Assembly: GCA_934590165.1 (NCBI GenBank)
Contig: CAKTOO010000003.1
Span: 62,001 to 126,000 of the forward strand
Length of the DNA stretch: 64,000 nucleotides
Source: an uncultured Dysosmobacter sp.
GTDB lineage: Bacteria; Bacillota; Clostridia; Oscillospirales; Oscillospiraceae
Reading direction: 5' to 3'
Every line of letters starts with the position of its first letter. Position 1 is the first letter of the stretch. Shown in pieces: positions 25,255 to 33,384 of this stretch. The notes beneath the pieces are model-generated. The model ran no database searches. It was not told the DNA's origin and saw only the letters and a list, made by a program, of their open reading frames with translations. The position numbers and the translations under genes were made by a program.

Positions 25255-25965
25255 GGGCTGTTCCGGGGCACCGGCGTCCCAGGTAAATTTTACGATGACC
25301 CAGCCCACCAGCAGGAGGATGCCGCAGAACCAGTAGACCAGGTCTGTCTCCGCCGAGCCGATGCCGGGGGAGGGCACGGAGTCATCGCAGGCAAGGTAGT
25401 CCTGCCAGGGCAGCTCGTTTCCGTCCTTGCCGTAGAGATGGATGTCCGGGAAGTAGTCCCGGTCCGTTTCGTGGACATGGAAGAAATTGGGGGAGGTCAC
25501 ATCTCCCTCCGCCATGAGGGTGGCGTCGTTTTCCAGGTTGGCCTGGACTTTGTAGTGGGCGATCTCCGGGGGACAGTGGGCAGCGTAGACCACCCGGATG
25601 TTGGTGTCCTGGACACGGGCGGACTGAATGGTCGGGCCGGCACAGTAGGAGGCTTTCAGCGGCTGCCAGCCCCCAAGAATGCCCCGGTGGAGCTGGATAT
25701 TGCCCAAAAGGCCGGAGATCTCGCTGTCGGTGAAGGTGAGGATGCGGCGGCTGCCGAAGGTCTCGTCGTGGAGGACCACGGGATGGAGCACGGCCCGCAG
25801 GGAGTGGGTGTCCTCCGGAGCGGCGGAGGCGTATTCCAAAATGGCGCGGACTTTTTGTTCCTCCGTCCCCAAAGACCAGAAGTCCCCTTTGTATAATAGC
25901 CACGCGCCCAGCAGCGTTAGCGCCGCCAGCACCACGGCCAGAACGCGGTAAAATTTCCGAATCAT
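25234..25965 (-). CDS. Membrane-anchored protein of unknown function (243 aa)
   Basis: One membrane segment near the N-terminus (about 8-25) and one near the C-terminus (about 208-228), enclosing an extracytoplasmic domain with DETFGSRRILTFTDSEIS and two Cys. The tail GAPEQPKKKETA is encoded by the terminator stem. No recognised family. Start at ATG complement 25963-25965 behind a GGAAGGGGGA site. Isolated gene, divergent from the FNT channel gene. Confidence 0.7.
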   Translation of the reverse strand: MIRKFYRVLAVVLAALTLLGAWLLYKGDFWSLGTEEQKVRAILEYASAAPEDTHSLRAVLHPVVLHDETFGSRRILTFTDSEISGLLGNIQLHRGILGGWQPLKASYCAGPTIQSARVQDTNIRVVYAAHCPPEIAHYKVQANLENDATLMAEGDVTSPNFFHVHETDRDYFPDIHLYGKDGNELPWQDYLACDDSVPSPGIGSAETDLVYWFCGILLLVGWVIVKFTWDAGAPEQPKKKETA

Positions 25966-26104
25966 CGCGGCAGTCCCCCTTCCTTTCTATCATATCATAC
26001 AACAGCCACCGGAAAAACCCACGAAAATCGGCGGAACGGAGATTTACAGGGCGGTAAGGGGGATGGTATCATGAAAAGGTACTACAACTTGGGAGGTTCT
26101 CTTT

Positions 26105-26734
26105 ATGAGAGAGAAAGCGGCGTCATTTCTTTACTCCGTGCTGGGCGGCGTGTGCATCGGCATCGGCGGCGTGGTGTTTTTGTCCTGTGAAAACAAGGTG
26201 GTGGGCGCGGTGTTCTTCTGCCTGGGCCTGTTTGCCATCTGCACCTTCGGCTTCAACCTGTTCACCGGAAAGGTGGGGTATGTGTTTGAGCAGCCCCTGT
26301 CCTATACGGGCTTTGTGCTGTCCGTGTGGCTGGGGAACCTGGTGGGCACGGGGCTGGTGGGCTATGCCGTCCGGGCCACCCGCATCGCGGCGGCCATCGT
26401 GCCGAAGGCGGAAAGCCTGTGCCAGACGAAGCTGGAGGACGGACTGGGGTCCATTTTTATCCTATCGGTGCTGTGCAATATTTTGATGTTTATCGCCGTG
26501 GACGGGTTCAAGAACAACCCCCACCAGGCGGGCAAGTACATCGGCATTTTCCTGGGGGTCACTGTGTTCATTCTGTGCGGCTTTGAGCACTGCGTGGCCA
26601 ATATGTTTTACTTTTCCGCGGCCAATGCGTGGAGCCTGCGGACGCTGGGGTACCTGCTGGTCATGACCGCCGGCAACGCCTGCGGCGGCGTTCTCATTCC
26701 CCTGTGCCGCCGGCTGCGGAGCGAAGCGAGGTAA
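26105..26734 (+). CDS. Formate/nitrite transporter (FNT) family channel, short form
   Basis: 209 residues, start ATG behind GGGAGGTTC. Six hydrophobic segments; FNT signatures include GGVCIGIGGVVFL near the start, FGFNLFTGKV, LCNILMFIAV in the middle, and CGFEHCVANMFYFS, in which His of EHCVANM corresponds to the central pore histidine. It is 50-70 residues shorter than FocA/NirC because loops are trimmed. Probably a formate, nitrite or hydrosulfide channel; the anion cannot be told. Confidence 0.85.
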   Translation: MREKAASFLYSVLGGVCIGIGGVVFLSCENKVVGAVFFCLGLFAICTFGFNLFTGKVGYVFEQPLSYTGFVLSVWLGNLVGTGLVGYAVRATRIAAAIVPKAESLCQTKLEDGLGSIFILSVLCNILMFIAVDGFKNNPHQAGKYIGIFLGVTVFILCGFEHCVANMFYFSAANAWSLRTLGYLLVMTAGNACGGVLIPLCRRLRSEAR

Positions 26735-26771
26735 AAAAAGCAGCCTGCCCCACGGCAGGCTACTTTTTTAC
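26731..26771. terminator. Bidirectional terminator
   Basis: GTAAAAAAAG..GCCTGCC/GGCAGGC..CTTTTTTAC between convergent FNT and YaaH-like genes. Confidence 0.8.
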
Positions 26772-28042
26772 CGGATGTCGTACAGGGCGTCCGTCACCAG
26801 CCACAGCTGGGAGAAGGGGCGCATCAGATTCCACACGCCAGCCCCCAGGAAGCCGTGCTCCGCGATAAGACGCAGCTTGGCGGAGAGACTCCGGGCGTCT
26901 TCGAACCAGACCTCGTGGACGGTGCCGGCGTTATCGGTGTAGTGGAAGAAGGGGGACTGGGCGGTTTCATCGTACTGGATGGCGATGTCGTGCTGAATGG
27001 CCAGCTGGATGGCCCGCTGGTTGGAGATGGACTGGGCCCGGGTGATGCCCTGAACAAAGGGCAGGGGCCAGTCATAGCCGTAGTTGGGCACGCCCAGCAT
27101 GATCTTTTCCGGGGGGATCTCCGTGACGGCGTAATCCAGTACCGCCCGGACGTTGGGCAGCGGTGCCACCGCCATGGGCGGCCCGGCGGTATAGCCCCAC
27201 TCGTAGGTCATGAGAAGCACTCCGTCGGAGGCGGCACCCACGGCGGCGTAGTCGTGGCCCTCGTACAAAAGGCCTCGCTGGGCGGCGGAGGTCTTGGGAG
27301 CCAGCGCCGTCCACAGGAAAAAGCCCTGGGCGGACAGCAGCCGCCGCAGGCGGGCCAGAAAGGCGGCATAGGCCGCGGCCAGGTGGCCGGGCAGATATTC
27401 AAAATCCACGTCCACGCCCACGTAGCCCCGGTAGCGGACGGTCTGCAAGATCTCTGACACCAGGCGGGACTGGACCGCCTCATCCGTCAGGGCCAGGGCG
27501 CCCCGTTCCGTATCGAACTGGCCGGATTCCGTCAGGGTGGACAGGTGCATGACGGGGCGGGTGCCCCGCTGCCGGGCGGCGGCCAGCAGCCGGTCATCCT
27601 CCAAGGGCAGAAGGCCTCCTTCGGCGGTGATGCCGTAGGTGAAGGGGGCCAGGGTGGTGAGATAGGGCAGTTGGGCGTCCAGCAGGTCCTGGCTGATGAA
27701 GGGGTAGGCGTAGCCGTTGAGGGTGGCAGGGCCCAGCTTTTCATCAAAATAGGAGAGGACCAGCACCTGTCCCGGATAGAGGCCGGACTGGCCGCCCAGG
27801 GGCCAGTTGTTCCGCCACAGCTGCCGCAGGGAGATGCCATAGGCGTCCGCGATGGAGGTCAGCGTCTCCCCAGGGCGGACGGCATGGACCTGCCGGGGGA
27901 AACGGACCACCAGTGTTTGTCCCACCGCCAGGGCACCGGTATCCGGTACGGCGTTGTCCGCCGCCAGACGGTCGGGGTCCACCCCATAGGATGCCGCGAT
28001 GAGCTCTACGGTTTCGCCGGAACGCACTACATGAACGATCAT
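26768..28042 (-). CDS. LysM-GH18 protein, YaaH/SleL-like cortical-fragment lyase type
   Basis: 424 residues from ATG complement 28040-28042 behind GAGGTGATGG; the longer frame upstream lacks a site. Two LysM repeats at about 2-47 and 51-97 (HVVRSGETVELIAASYGVDP; HAVRPGETLTSIADAYGISL). A GH18 barrel follows, with catalytic motif DVDFE at 211-215 (Glu215 as acid). No signal peptide, as in YaaH/SleL, which reach the spore coat from the mother cell and act on cortex fragments on germination. It supports a spore-forming host. Confidence 0.9.
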   Translation of the reverse strand: MIVHVVRSGETVELIAASYGVDPDRLAADNAVPDTGALAVGQTLVVRFPRQVHAVRPGETLTSIADAYGISLRQLWRNNWPLGGQSGLYPGQVLVLSYFDEKLGPATLNGYAYPFISQDLLDAQLPYLTTLAPFTYGITAEGGLLPLEDDRLLAAARQRGTRPVMHLSTLTESGQFDTERGALALTDEAVQSRLVSEILQTVRYRGYVGVDVDFEYLPGHLAAAYAAFLARLRRLLSAQGFFLWTALAPKTSAAQRGLLYEGHDYAAVGAASDGVLLMTYEWGYTAGPPMAVAPLPNVRAVLDYAVTEIPPEKIMLGVPNYGYDWPLPFVQGITRAQSISNQRAIQLAIQHDIAIQYDETAQSPFFHYTDNAGTVHEVWFEDARSLSAKLRLIAEHGFLGAGVWNLMRPFSQLWLVTDALYDIR

Positions 28043-28259
28043 TTCCCCATCACCTCTGCAAAAGCATATGCGGCGAAGGGCGGAAACAGAACACCAAAAT
28101 GGGCAATTTCGTGTAAATCGTGCTGGAAAGGCGAAAGACGCTTGCCTTTTGGGCGGGAATCTTGTAACATAACAACAGATATTCAAAAATTTCCGGCCTT
28201 GTGCAGCTTTCATGCGGGAATTTCATGGAAGGCCGGGGCGGCAAAGGGAGGACGGCGGC

Positions 28260-29141
28260 GTGAACATTCGGAAATACGAGGCCTTTGTACGGGCCGTGGA
28301 GCTGGGCAGCCTTTCCAAGGCGGCGGAGGAGCTGGGGTACACCCAGTCCGGCATCAGTCATATGATGCAGTCCCTGGAGGACGAGGTGGGTTTTCCCCTG
28401 ATGGTGCGGACCTCCTCAGGCATTGTGCCCAACACAGAGGGGGAGATGCTGCTGCCCATCATCCGCCAGCTGCTGCGGACCAACGAGTCCCTGGAGCAGA
28501 ACATCGCCAAGATCAAGGGCGCTGACATCGGACGCATCCGTATCGCCGCCTATCCCAGCGTGGCCACCTATTGGCTGCCCGCCATTATCGCCGGCTTTCA
28601 AAAGGACTATCCCAACGTGGAGATCCAGATCATTGAGGGCGGCACGGACATCATCGAGGGAGCCATGGAGCGCCGGGAGGCGGACCTGTGCCTGTACGCC
28701 GGCGGCGAGGGGAAGAATTTTGAGTGGCTGCCCTTGTGCGAGGACCAGATGCTGGCCCTGGTGCCGCCGGGACATCCCCTGGCAGAGGGGGCCTTCGTGC
28801 CGCTGGAGAGCTTTTTGGCGGAGCCGTTCATCATGCCCATGCAAGGCTATGACGGCGAGGTCCACGATATCCTCTCCAACCTCCCACAGCAGCCCCACAT
28901 CCTGTTTTCCGCGTGCAGCGATTACGCCATCATCTCCATGGTGGCCAAGGGATTGGGCGTTTCCATCCTGGCGGACCTGCTGCTGCGGAACTATCCCAAC
29001 GACGCCGTGGCGCTGCCCATCCAGCCGCCCCAGTTCCGGATGCTGGGCATGGGCGTGCCCCAGGTGAAGACGGCCTCTCCCATGACGAGGAATTTCATGC
29101 GGTACGTGCAGGCGTATGTGGAGAAGATGAAGCAAATATAA
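28260..29141 (+). CDS. LysR-family transcriptional regulator
   Basis: 293 residues, GTG start behind AAAGGGAGGA. Winged helix at 1-60 (YEAFVRAVELGSLSKAAEELGYTQSGISHMMQSLE); substrate-binding domain about 88-290 (GRIRIAAYPSVATYWLPAIIAGFQKDYPN ...). Neighbours are the YaaH-like gene (divergent) and cstA (convergent), so its target is unclear; LysR proteins often control a divergent gene, but YaaH-like genes are normally sporulation-controlled. Confidence 0.92.
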   Translation: MNIRKYEAFVRAVELGSLSKAAEELGYTQSGISHMMQSLEDEVGFPLMVRTSSGIVPNTEGEMLLPIIRQLLRTNESLEQNIAKIKGADIGRIRIAAYPSVATYWLPAIIAGFQKDYPNVEIQIIEGGTDIIEGAMERREADLCLYAGGEGKNFEWLPLCEDQMLALVPPGHPLAEGAFVPLESFLAEPFIMPMQGYDGEVHDILSNLPQQPHILFSACSDYAIISMVAKGLGVSILADLLLRNYPNDAVALPIQPPQFRMLGMGVPQVKTASPMTRNFMRYVQAYVEKMKQI

Positions 29142-29151
29142 AGGAAACATA

Positions 29152-29191
29152 CAAGGCGGGAAGCCCATGGGCTTCCCGCCTTGTGCTTTTT
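29152..29191. terminator. Terminator after LysR gene
   Basis: CAAGGCGGGAAGCCC/GGGCTTCCCGCCTTG stem with a short loop, then CTTTTTG. Confidence 0.85.
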
Positions 29192-29205
29192 GCGGTTGAA
29201 GGTGT

Positions 29206-30717
29206 TTACCTTGCGGTGAGCCGAACGGCACGCTGTTTGCCGTACCACAAAATGGCACCCACATAAGCTGCGGCCGCGGCGATGCCGATGGCGTAGGCGG
29301 CGCCCCAGGGGAGATTGAAGCCAATCTTGGCGTTAGCGATATACGTAACGGTGATGACGGTGTAGAACGCGCCGGGGAGCAGGGGAATCCAGACATACTT
29401 GCGCTTGCCGTTTTCAAACATCCAGATGGAGATGGCCAGGAAGGCGAACAGGGACAAGGTCTGGTTGGACCAGGCGAAATAGCGCCACAGGATGTTGAAG
29501 CCGTTGCTGTTGAATTTGGCGAAGACCAAAATGGCGGCCACCAGGGCGAAGATGATGGCGGACAGGGTCAGGCGCTTGCTGTTGGTGCTCTGGTCGATAT
29601 GGAAGGACTCGGCGATGGTCAGGCGCAGGCCCCGCAGGGCGGTGTCGCCGGAGGTGATGGGCAGGACCACGATGCCAAGCAGGGCGATGACGCCGCCCAC
29701 ATTGCCCAGAATGTCCTTGCAGACCACGATGACGGTGCCGGTGGCGCCGGCATTGGCCGCCTGCATACCCAGATTGTACACGCCCATGGCGGCGCCGGCC
29801 CAGACCATGGCGATAAAGCCTTCCAAGATCATCATGTTGTAGAAGGTGTTGCGGCCTTCCCGCTCACTTTTCATGGTGCGGGAAATGATGGCCGTCTGGG
29901 TGGAGTGGAAGCCGGAGAGGATGCCGCAGGCCACGGTGACGAAGAACACGGGGATGAAATGGCCGCTGGCGAAGTACTCCCCATAGCTGAAGGGGGCGGT
30001 GCCGCCGTCAGCGGTGGTCTGGAACGCCTGGAAGGCAATGCCCTGCCAGTCATCCCACAGGTTCAGCAGGGGATATCCCTTGGCAAAGAGACCGACGAAT
30101 ACGCCCACGGCGGAAAACATCAGAATGCCGCCGAAAACGGGATAGATCTTGCCGATGATGGCATCGATGGGGAAAACGGTGGCGACCAGGTAATAGGCGA
30201 AGATGACACCGTAAATGACCCAAGTGGAAACAGAGGTGGCCTTGCCGTCAAAGCCGAAGATGCCGGTGGCGGCGATGTCGCCGGGGGTGTAGATGAACAC
30301 GGCGCCCACCAGAAGCAGAAGGACGCAGACGAACACCTGGTAGATCCGGTAAATGGTCTGGTTGGAATAGCGGCGGACCATTTCGGGCATCTGGGTGCCG
30401 CCGTCCCGCAGGCAGATCATGCCGGAGAAATAGTCATGCATGGCGCCGCCGATGATGTTGCCGATGGGGATGGTGATGAATGCGATGGGCCCGAAGAGAA
30501 TGCCCTGGATAGGCCCGAAGATGGGCCCCGTACCCGCAATGTTCAGCAGGTTGATAAGCATATTCTTCCAGCTCTTCATGGGAACGTAGTCCACGCCGTC
30601 CTGCTTGGTGTAGGCGGGAGTCTTCCGGTCGTCGGGGCCGAAGACCCTTTCACAAAACCTGCCGTAGAGGGCAGCTCCGACAAAGAGAATCACAAGACCC
30701 AGGATAAAAGTTGCCAT
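29206..30717 (-). CDS. cstA: Carbon starvation protein A (CstA) family transporter
   Basis: 503 residues; ATG complement 30715-30717 behind AAAAGGAG. About 14-16 hydrophobic segments. Family signatures: the early block FGPIQGILFGPIAFITIPIGNIIGGAMHDYFSGM and GTQMPEMVRRY, later LPITSGDTALRGLR. Members import peptides or pyruvate. A KdpDE-like two-component system lies 205 bases upstream on the same strand with a terminator between, suggesting it may control cstA (inference). Confidence 0.93.
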   Translation of the reverse strand: MATFILGLVILFVGAALYGRFCERVFGPDDRKTPAYTKQDGVDYVPMKSWKNMLINLLNIAGTGPIFGPIQGILFGPIAFITIPIGNIIGGAMHDYFSGMICLRDGGTQMPEMVRRYSNQTIYRIYQVFVCVLLLLVGAVFIYTPGDIAATGIFGFDGKATSVSTWVIYGVIFAYYLVATVFPIDAIIGKIYPVFGGILMFSAVGVFVGLFAKGYPLLNLWDDWQGIAFQAFQTTADGGTAPFSYGEYFASGHFIPVFFVTVACGILSGFHSTQTAIISRTMKSEREGRNTFYNMMILEGFIAMVWAGAAMGVYNLGMQAANAGATGTVIVVCKDILGNVGGVIALLGIVVLPITSGDTALRGLRLTIAESFHIDQSTNSKRLTLSAIIFALVAAILVFAKFNSNGFNILWRYFAWSNQTLSLFAFLAISIWMFENGKRKYVWIPLLPGAFYTVITVTYIANAKIGFNLPWGAAYAIGIAAAAAYVGAILWYGKQRAVRLTAR

Positions 30718-30872
30718 AAACACACACTCCTTTTTGGCCCCAGCCGGGCCAGTATCTGTTAATACCATAGCAGATTTCAAAGGAGATGGCCGTTAAGGAG
30801 CGGGGGAGAGCGTCTCCATGCCGTGAGAAAAGGAAGGGGACCTGTAAAGACGCCGCTAAGAGAAAAACAGAC

Positions 30873-30914
30873 AAGCGCCCATCCCACCGCGGGCACGCGG
30901 CGGAATGGGCGCTT
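30873..30914 (-). terminator. Terminator after kdpE-like gene
   Basis: AAGCGCCCAT..CGCG / CGCG..ATGGGCGCTT, followed on the minus strand by a T-rich stretch. Confidence 0.75.
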
Positions 30915-30921
30915 ACCGTAT

Positions 30922-31629
30922 TTACTCCCCCTCGGCCATGCGGTAGCCGACGCCGATCTCTGTGAAAAGGTAGCGGGGCTCGGCGGGGTTTTCCTCGATC
31001 TTCCGGCGGATGTTGGCCATGTTCACCCGGAGGATCTGGTTGTCTCCCCCGGCACGGGGGCCCCAGAGCTCCTTGATGATGAAGTCATAGGTGAGGACCT
31101 TGCCAGCGTATTTGGCAAGCAGGGCCACGATGCGGAACTCGCTGAGGGTCAGACGGACATTTTTTCCCCGGACCAGGGCCTGGTGCTTGTTGAAGTCCAC
31201 AACCAGGTCGCCTACCGTGTAGGTCCCCTTTTGAGCGATCTCGTCGTTTCCGGAGACGGTGCGGGTGTGGCGGATGGCGGTCCGGACCCGGGCCAGCAGC
31301 TCGTCGGTCCCGAAGGGCTTGGTAAGGTAGTCATCGGCACCCAGGTCCAGGGCGCTGACCTTATCTCCCTCGTGAGAGCGGGCGGAGACCACCACCACCG
31401 GCAGGCTGGTCCAGCTGCGCAGCTGGCGGAGAATGTCCATGCCGTCCATGTCCGGCAGGCCCAGGTCCAGAATGATAAGGTCCGGGCAGTGGGAGGTGAT
31501 CATGGACAGGGCCTCCTGGCCGGAGCGGGCCTGCATGGCCTCGTAGCCGTTGGTGTTTAATATGGTGGAGATAAAGCGGGAGATGCTTTTTTCATCCTCT
31601 ACCACCAGGATCTTTTCCCGAATATTCAT
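30922..31629 (-). CDS. OmpR-type response regulator, KdpE-like
   Basis: 235 residues; ATG complement 31627-31629 behind GGAGGAGAAG. Receiver domain 5-118 with phospho-acceptor Asp55 in ILDLGLPD and Lys104 in LTKPFG; OmpR/PhoB winged helix about 135-232 (LTLSEFRIVALLAKYAGKVLTYDFIIKELWG). Sequence style (QILRVNMANIRRKIEENP) is that of KdpE. It overlaps the kinase gene by four bases. No kdpFABC potassium pump genes are nearby; the closest candidate target is cstA. Confidence 0.9.
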   Translation of the reverse strand: MNIREKILVVEDEKSISRFISTILNTNGYEAMQARSGQEALSMITSHCPDLIILDLGLPDMDGMDILRQLRSWTSLPVVVVSARSHEGDKVSALDLGADDYLTKPFGTDELLARVRTAIRHTRTVSGNDEIAQKGTYTVGDLVVDFNKHQALVRGKNVRLTLSEFRIVALLAKYAGKVLTYDFIIKELWGPRAGGDNQILRVNMANIRRKIEENPAEPRYLFTEIGVGYRMAEGE

Positions 31630-32744
31630 GCTTCTCCTCCTGTTGATAAGGGTAGACGGAAAGCAAATTCCGCGCCGCCTGCCAGATTTTGAGCCTCCAT
31701 GGTGCCGCCGTGGGCCCGGACGATGGCCAGACACACGGAAAGCCCCAGGCCCATGTTGCGCTTTCCGTCGCAGGACGAGGCTTCGCCGTGCTTCAGTGTG
31801 CCGTCAAAAAGCGTGGGCAGCAGGTGGGGGGAGATGCCCTGGCCGTTGTCCCGCACGGAAAACAGCGCGTCGCCGCCATCGCATTGGACGCTGAGGTTGA
31901 TCTTTGTGGTGGTTTTGCCGTGGAGCACGGCGTTTTCCAGAAGATTGGACAGGACCTGTCCGATGAGGATGGCGTCCATGGGGACGAACAGCAGTGTTTC
32001 TGGAGCGCAGACCTCCACGGCGACGGCGGGGTAGCGCTTGCGGAATTTTTGCACGGCCACGCCCAGGATCTCCTCGGCGGGCTCCGGCTCTTTGCGGATG
32101 CAGGCGGAGTCGCTGCCGATGCGGGTGATGGAGAGCAGATTTTCCACCACCTGGATGAGCCACTGGGCGTCGTCACGGACATCTTCCAGCAGGTCCCGCT
32201 GCTCCGCCGGGGAGAGGGTGGGCGTTTCCAGAATGGTGGAGGTGGCGCCCACGATGGAGGTCAGGGGAGTGCGGATATCGTGGGAGACGGAGCGCAGCAG
32301 GTTGGCCCGCATTTTCTCCTTCTCATTTTCCACCCGCAGCTCCTGCTGCTGCTTTGCCTGGGAGGTCAGGGTGCTGGTGATGATGGAGACGCCCAGAAAG
32401 GCCAGAAAGCTCAGAGGATAGCCGGAGAGGGTAAAGTTCAGGGCCAGATAAGGGTAGGTGAACACGTAATTGACGCAGACAACGCCCAGCAAAGCGGCAA
32501 CGAGACCGTATAAGTAGCCGGTGGTCAGCCGGGAGATCAGCAGCACCGCCAGTACAAAAATGGGAGAGGCGAAGCCGTCACCGCTGTTGGACAGGTGGAG
32601 CAGGGCACAGAAGACCACCGCACAGAAAAAAATGACCGAGGCGAGCAGGCAGTCTCGCCAGGAAAAGGGAAAGAGCTGCTTCCAGGTGTGTTGTTCTTTG
32701 CGGCGCAAGGCGGAGACCTCCTTTCCGTCAGAGAATGCGTTCAT
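31626..32744 (-). CDS. KdpD-like sensor histidine kinase lacking the N-terminal KdpD/Usp domains
   Basis: 372 residues. Four membrane segments (about 30-125) forming a DUF4118 module like the KdpD membrane part, then HisKA with His155 in SVSHDIRTPLTS, and a HATPase domain (LSNLLENAVLHG, DNGQGIS, GLGLSVCLAIVRAHGG). The about 400-residue N-terminal cytoplasmic KdpD sensor and the Usp domain are absent, so it is a short form. Operon with the response regulator (ATGA overlap). Signal unknown. Confidence 0.9.
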   Translation of the reverse strand: MNAFSDGKEVSALRRKEQHTWKQLFPFSWRDCLLASVIFFCAVVFCALLHLSNSGDGFASPIFVLAVLLISRLTTGYLYGLVAALLGVVCVNYVFTYPYLALNFTLSGYPLSFLAFLGVSIITSTLTSQAKQQQELRVENEKEKMRANLLRSVSHDIRTPLTSIVGATSTILETPTLSPAEQRDLLEDVRDDAQWLIQVVENLLSITRIGSDSACIRKEPEPAEEILGVAVQKFRKRYPAVAVEVCAPETLLFVPMDAILIGQVLSNLLENAVLHGKTTTKINLSVQCDGGDALFSVRDNGQGISPHLLPTLFDGTLKHGEASSCDGKRNMGLGLSVCLAIVRAHGGTMEAQNLAGGAEFAFRLPLSTGGEA

Positions 32745-32845
32745 GATAACATATCACATTTATTATAGCAGACTCTCTGTTAATTTTTTGCTAAAAAAAC
32801 GGGGTGGGGAGGAGCCTGCAGAAAAAATAAAAAAATTTTTTTGTA

Positions 32846-32871
32846 TTTGTTGCACGTTCGCGTGCAACAAA
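32846..32871. repeat. Perfect 11-bp hairpin with TTCG tetraloop at the head of the phage-like cluster
   Basis: TTTGTTGCACG / CGTGCAACAAA around TTCG. On the minus strand it is followed by T-rich sequence, so it could be a terminator remnant; on the plus strand it sits 45 bases upstream of terS. No second copy seen at the other end of the cluster. Confidence 0.7.
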
Positions 32872-32915
32872 TGCCCTCTGGGGGACCATGGGTATCGATA
32901 AAAGGAGGCGGAAAG

Positions 32916-33383
32916 ATGGCTAAGAGCGAAAGCGGACGGCTGGAGCGGTTCTGCCGGGCCTACCTGCGGACCATGGACCCGGAGCGGGCCGCCCGGGAGG
33001 CGGGCTGCCGGGACGGCTTTGCCCAACTGGAGGCGGAGCGCACCCAGAAGCGGCTGGAGCAGATGCGGGAGGCGGCCGTGGGCCAGCTGCGCCGGGAGGA
33101 TGTCCTGCGGCGTCTGGCTCAACTGGCCTTCGGACAGGCCAACGATGGCGTGGAGCTGGCCCTGCGGGGCCGGGAGACTTCGGCGGAGGAACTGGACCTC
33201 TCGGCAGTGGCGGAGATCCGGGTGACGGACAAGGGCGGCGTGGAAGTCAAATTCGTGGACCGGGTGCGGGCGTTGGAGGCCTTGTGCGGCCTGCTGGGCG
33301 GAGACACCGGTACGGGAGCGGAGGAACTGCTCCATGCGCTGAGCGCTGCCGGCGACGAGGAAGGAGCGTGGGAACACGGCTGA
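32916..33383 (+). CDS. Phage terminase small subunit-like protein
   Basis: 155 residues; ATG 32916 behind AAAGGAGG. The N-terminal helix-turn-helix (RLERFCRAYLRTMDPERAAREAGC) and the following helices (LGRLEQ-like oligomer region, LRRLAQLAFGQANDG) fit TerS proteins of the PBSX/terminase_2 group. It recognises DNA for packaging. First gene of the 23-gene cluster; the large subunit follows by one base. Confidence 0.85.
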   Translation: MAKSESGRLERFCRAYLRTMDPERAAREAGCRDGFAQLEAERTQKRLEQMREAAVGQLRREDVLRRLAQLAFGQANDGVELALRGRETSAEELDLSAVAEIRVTDKGGVEVKFVDRVRALEALCGLLGGDTGTGAEELLHALSAAGDEEGAWEHG

Positions 33384-33384
33384 G

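Noticed and set aside
32846..32871. Hairpin as an att core of an integrated prophage
   Set aside because: No second copy found downstream of the endolysin, no integrase and no tRNA at the junction.
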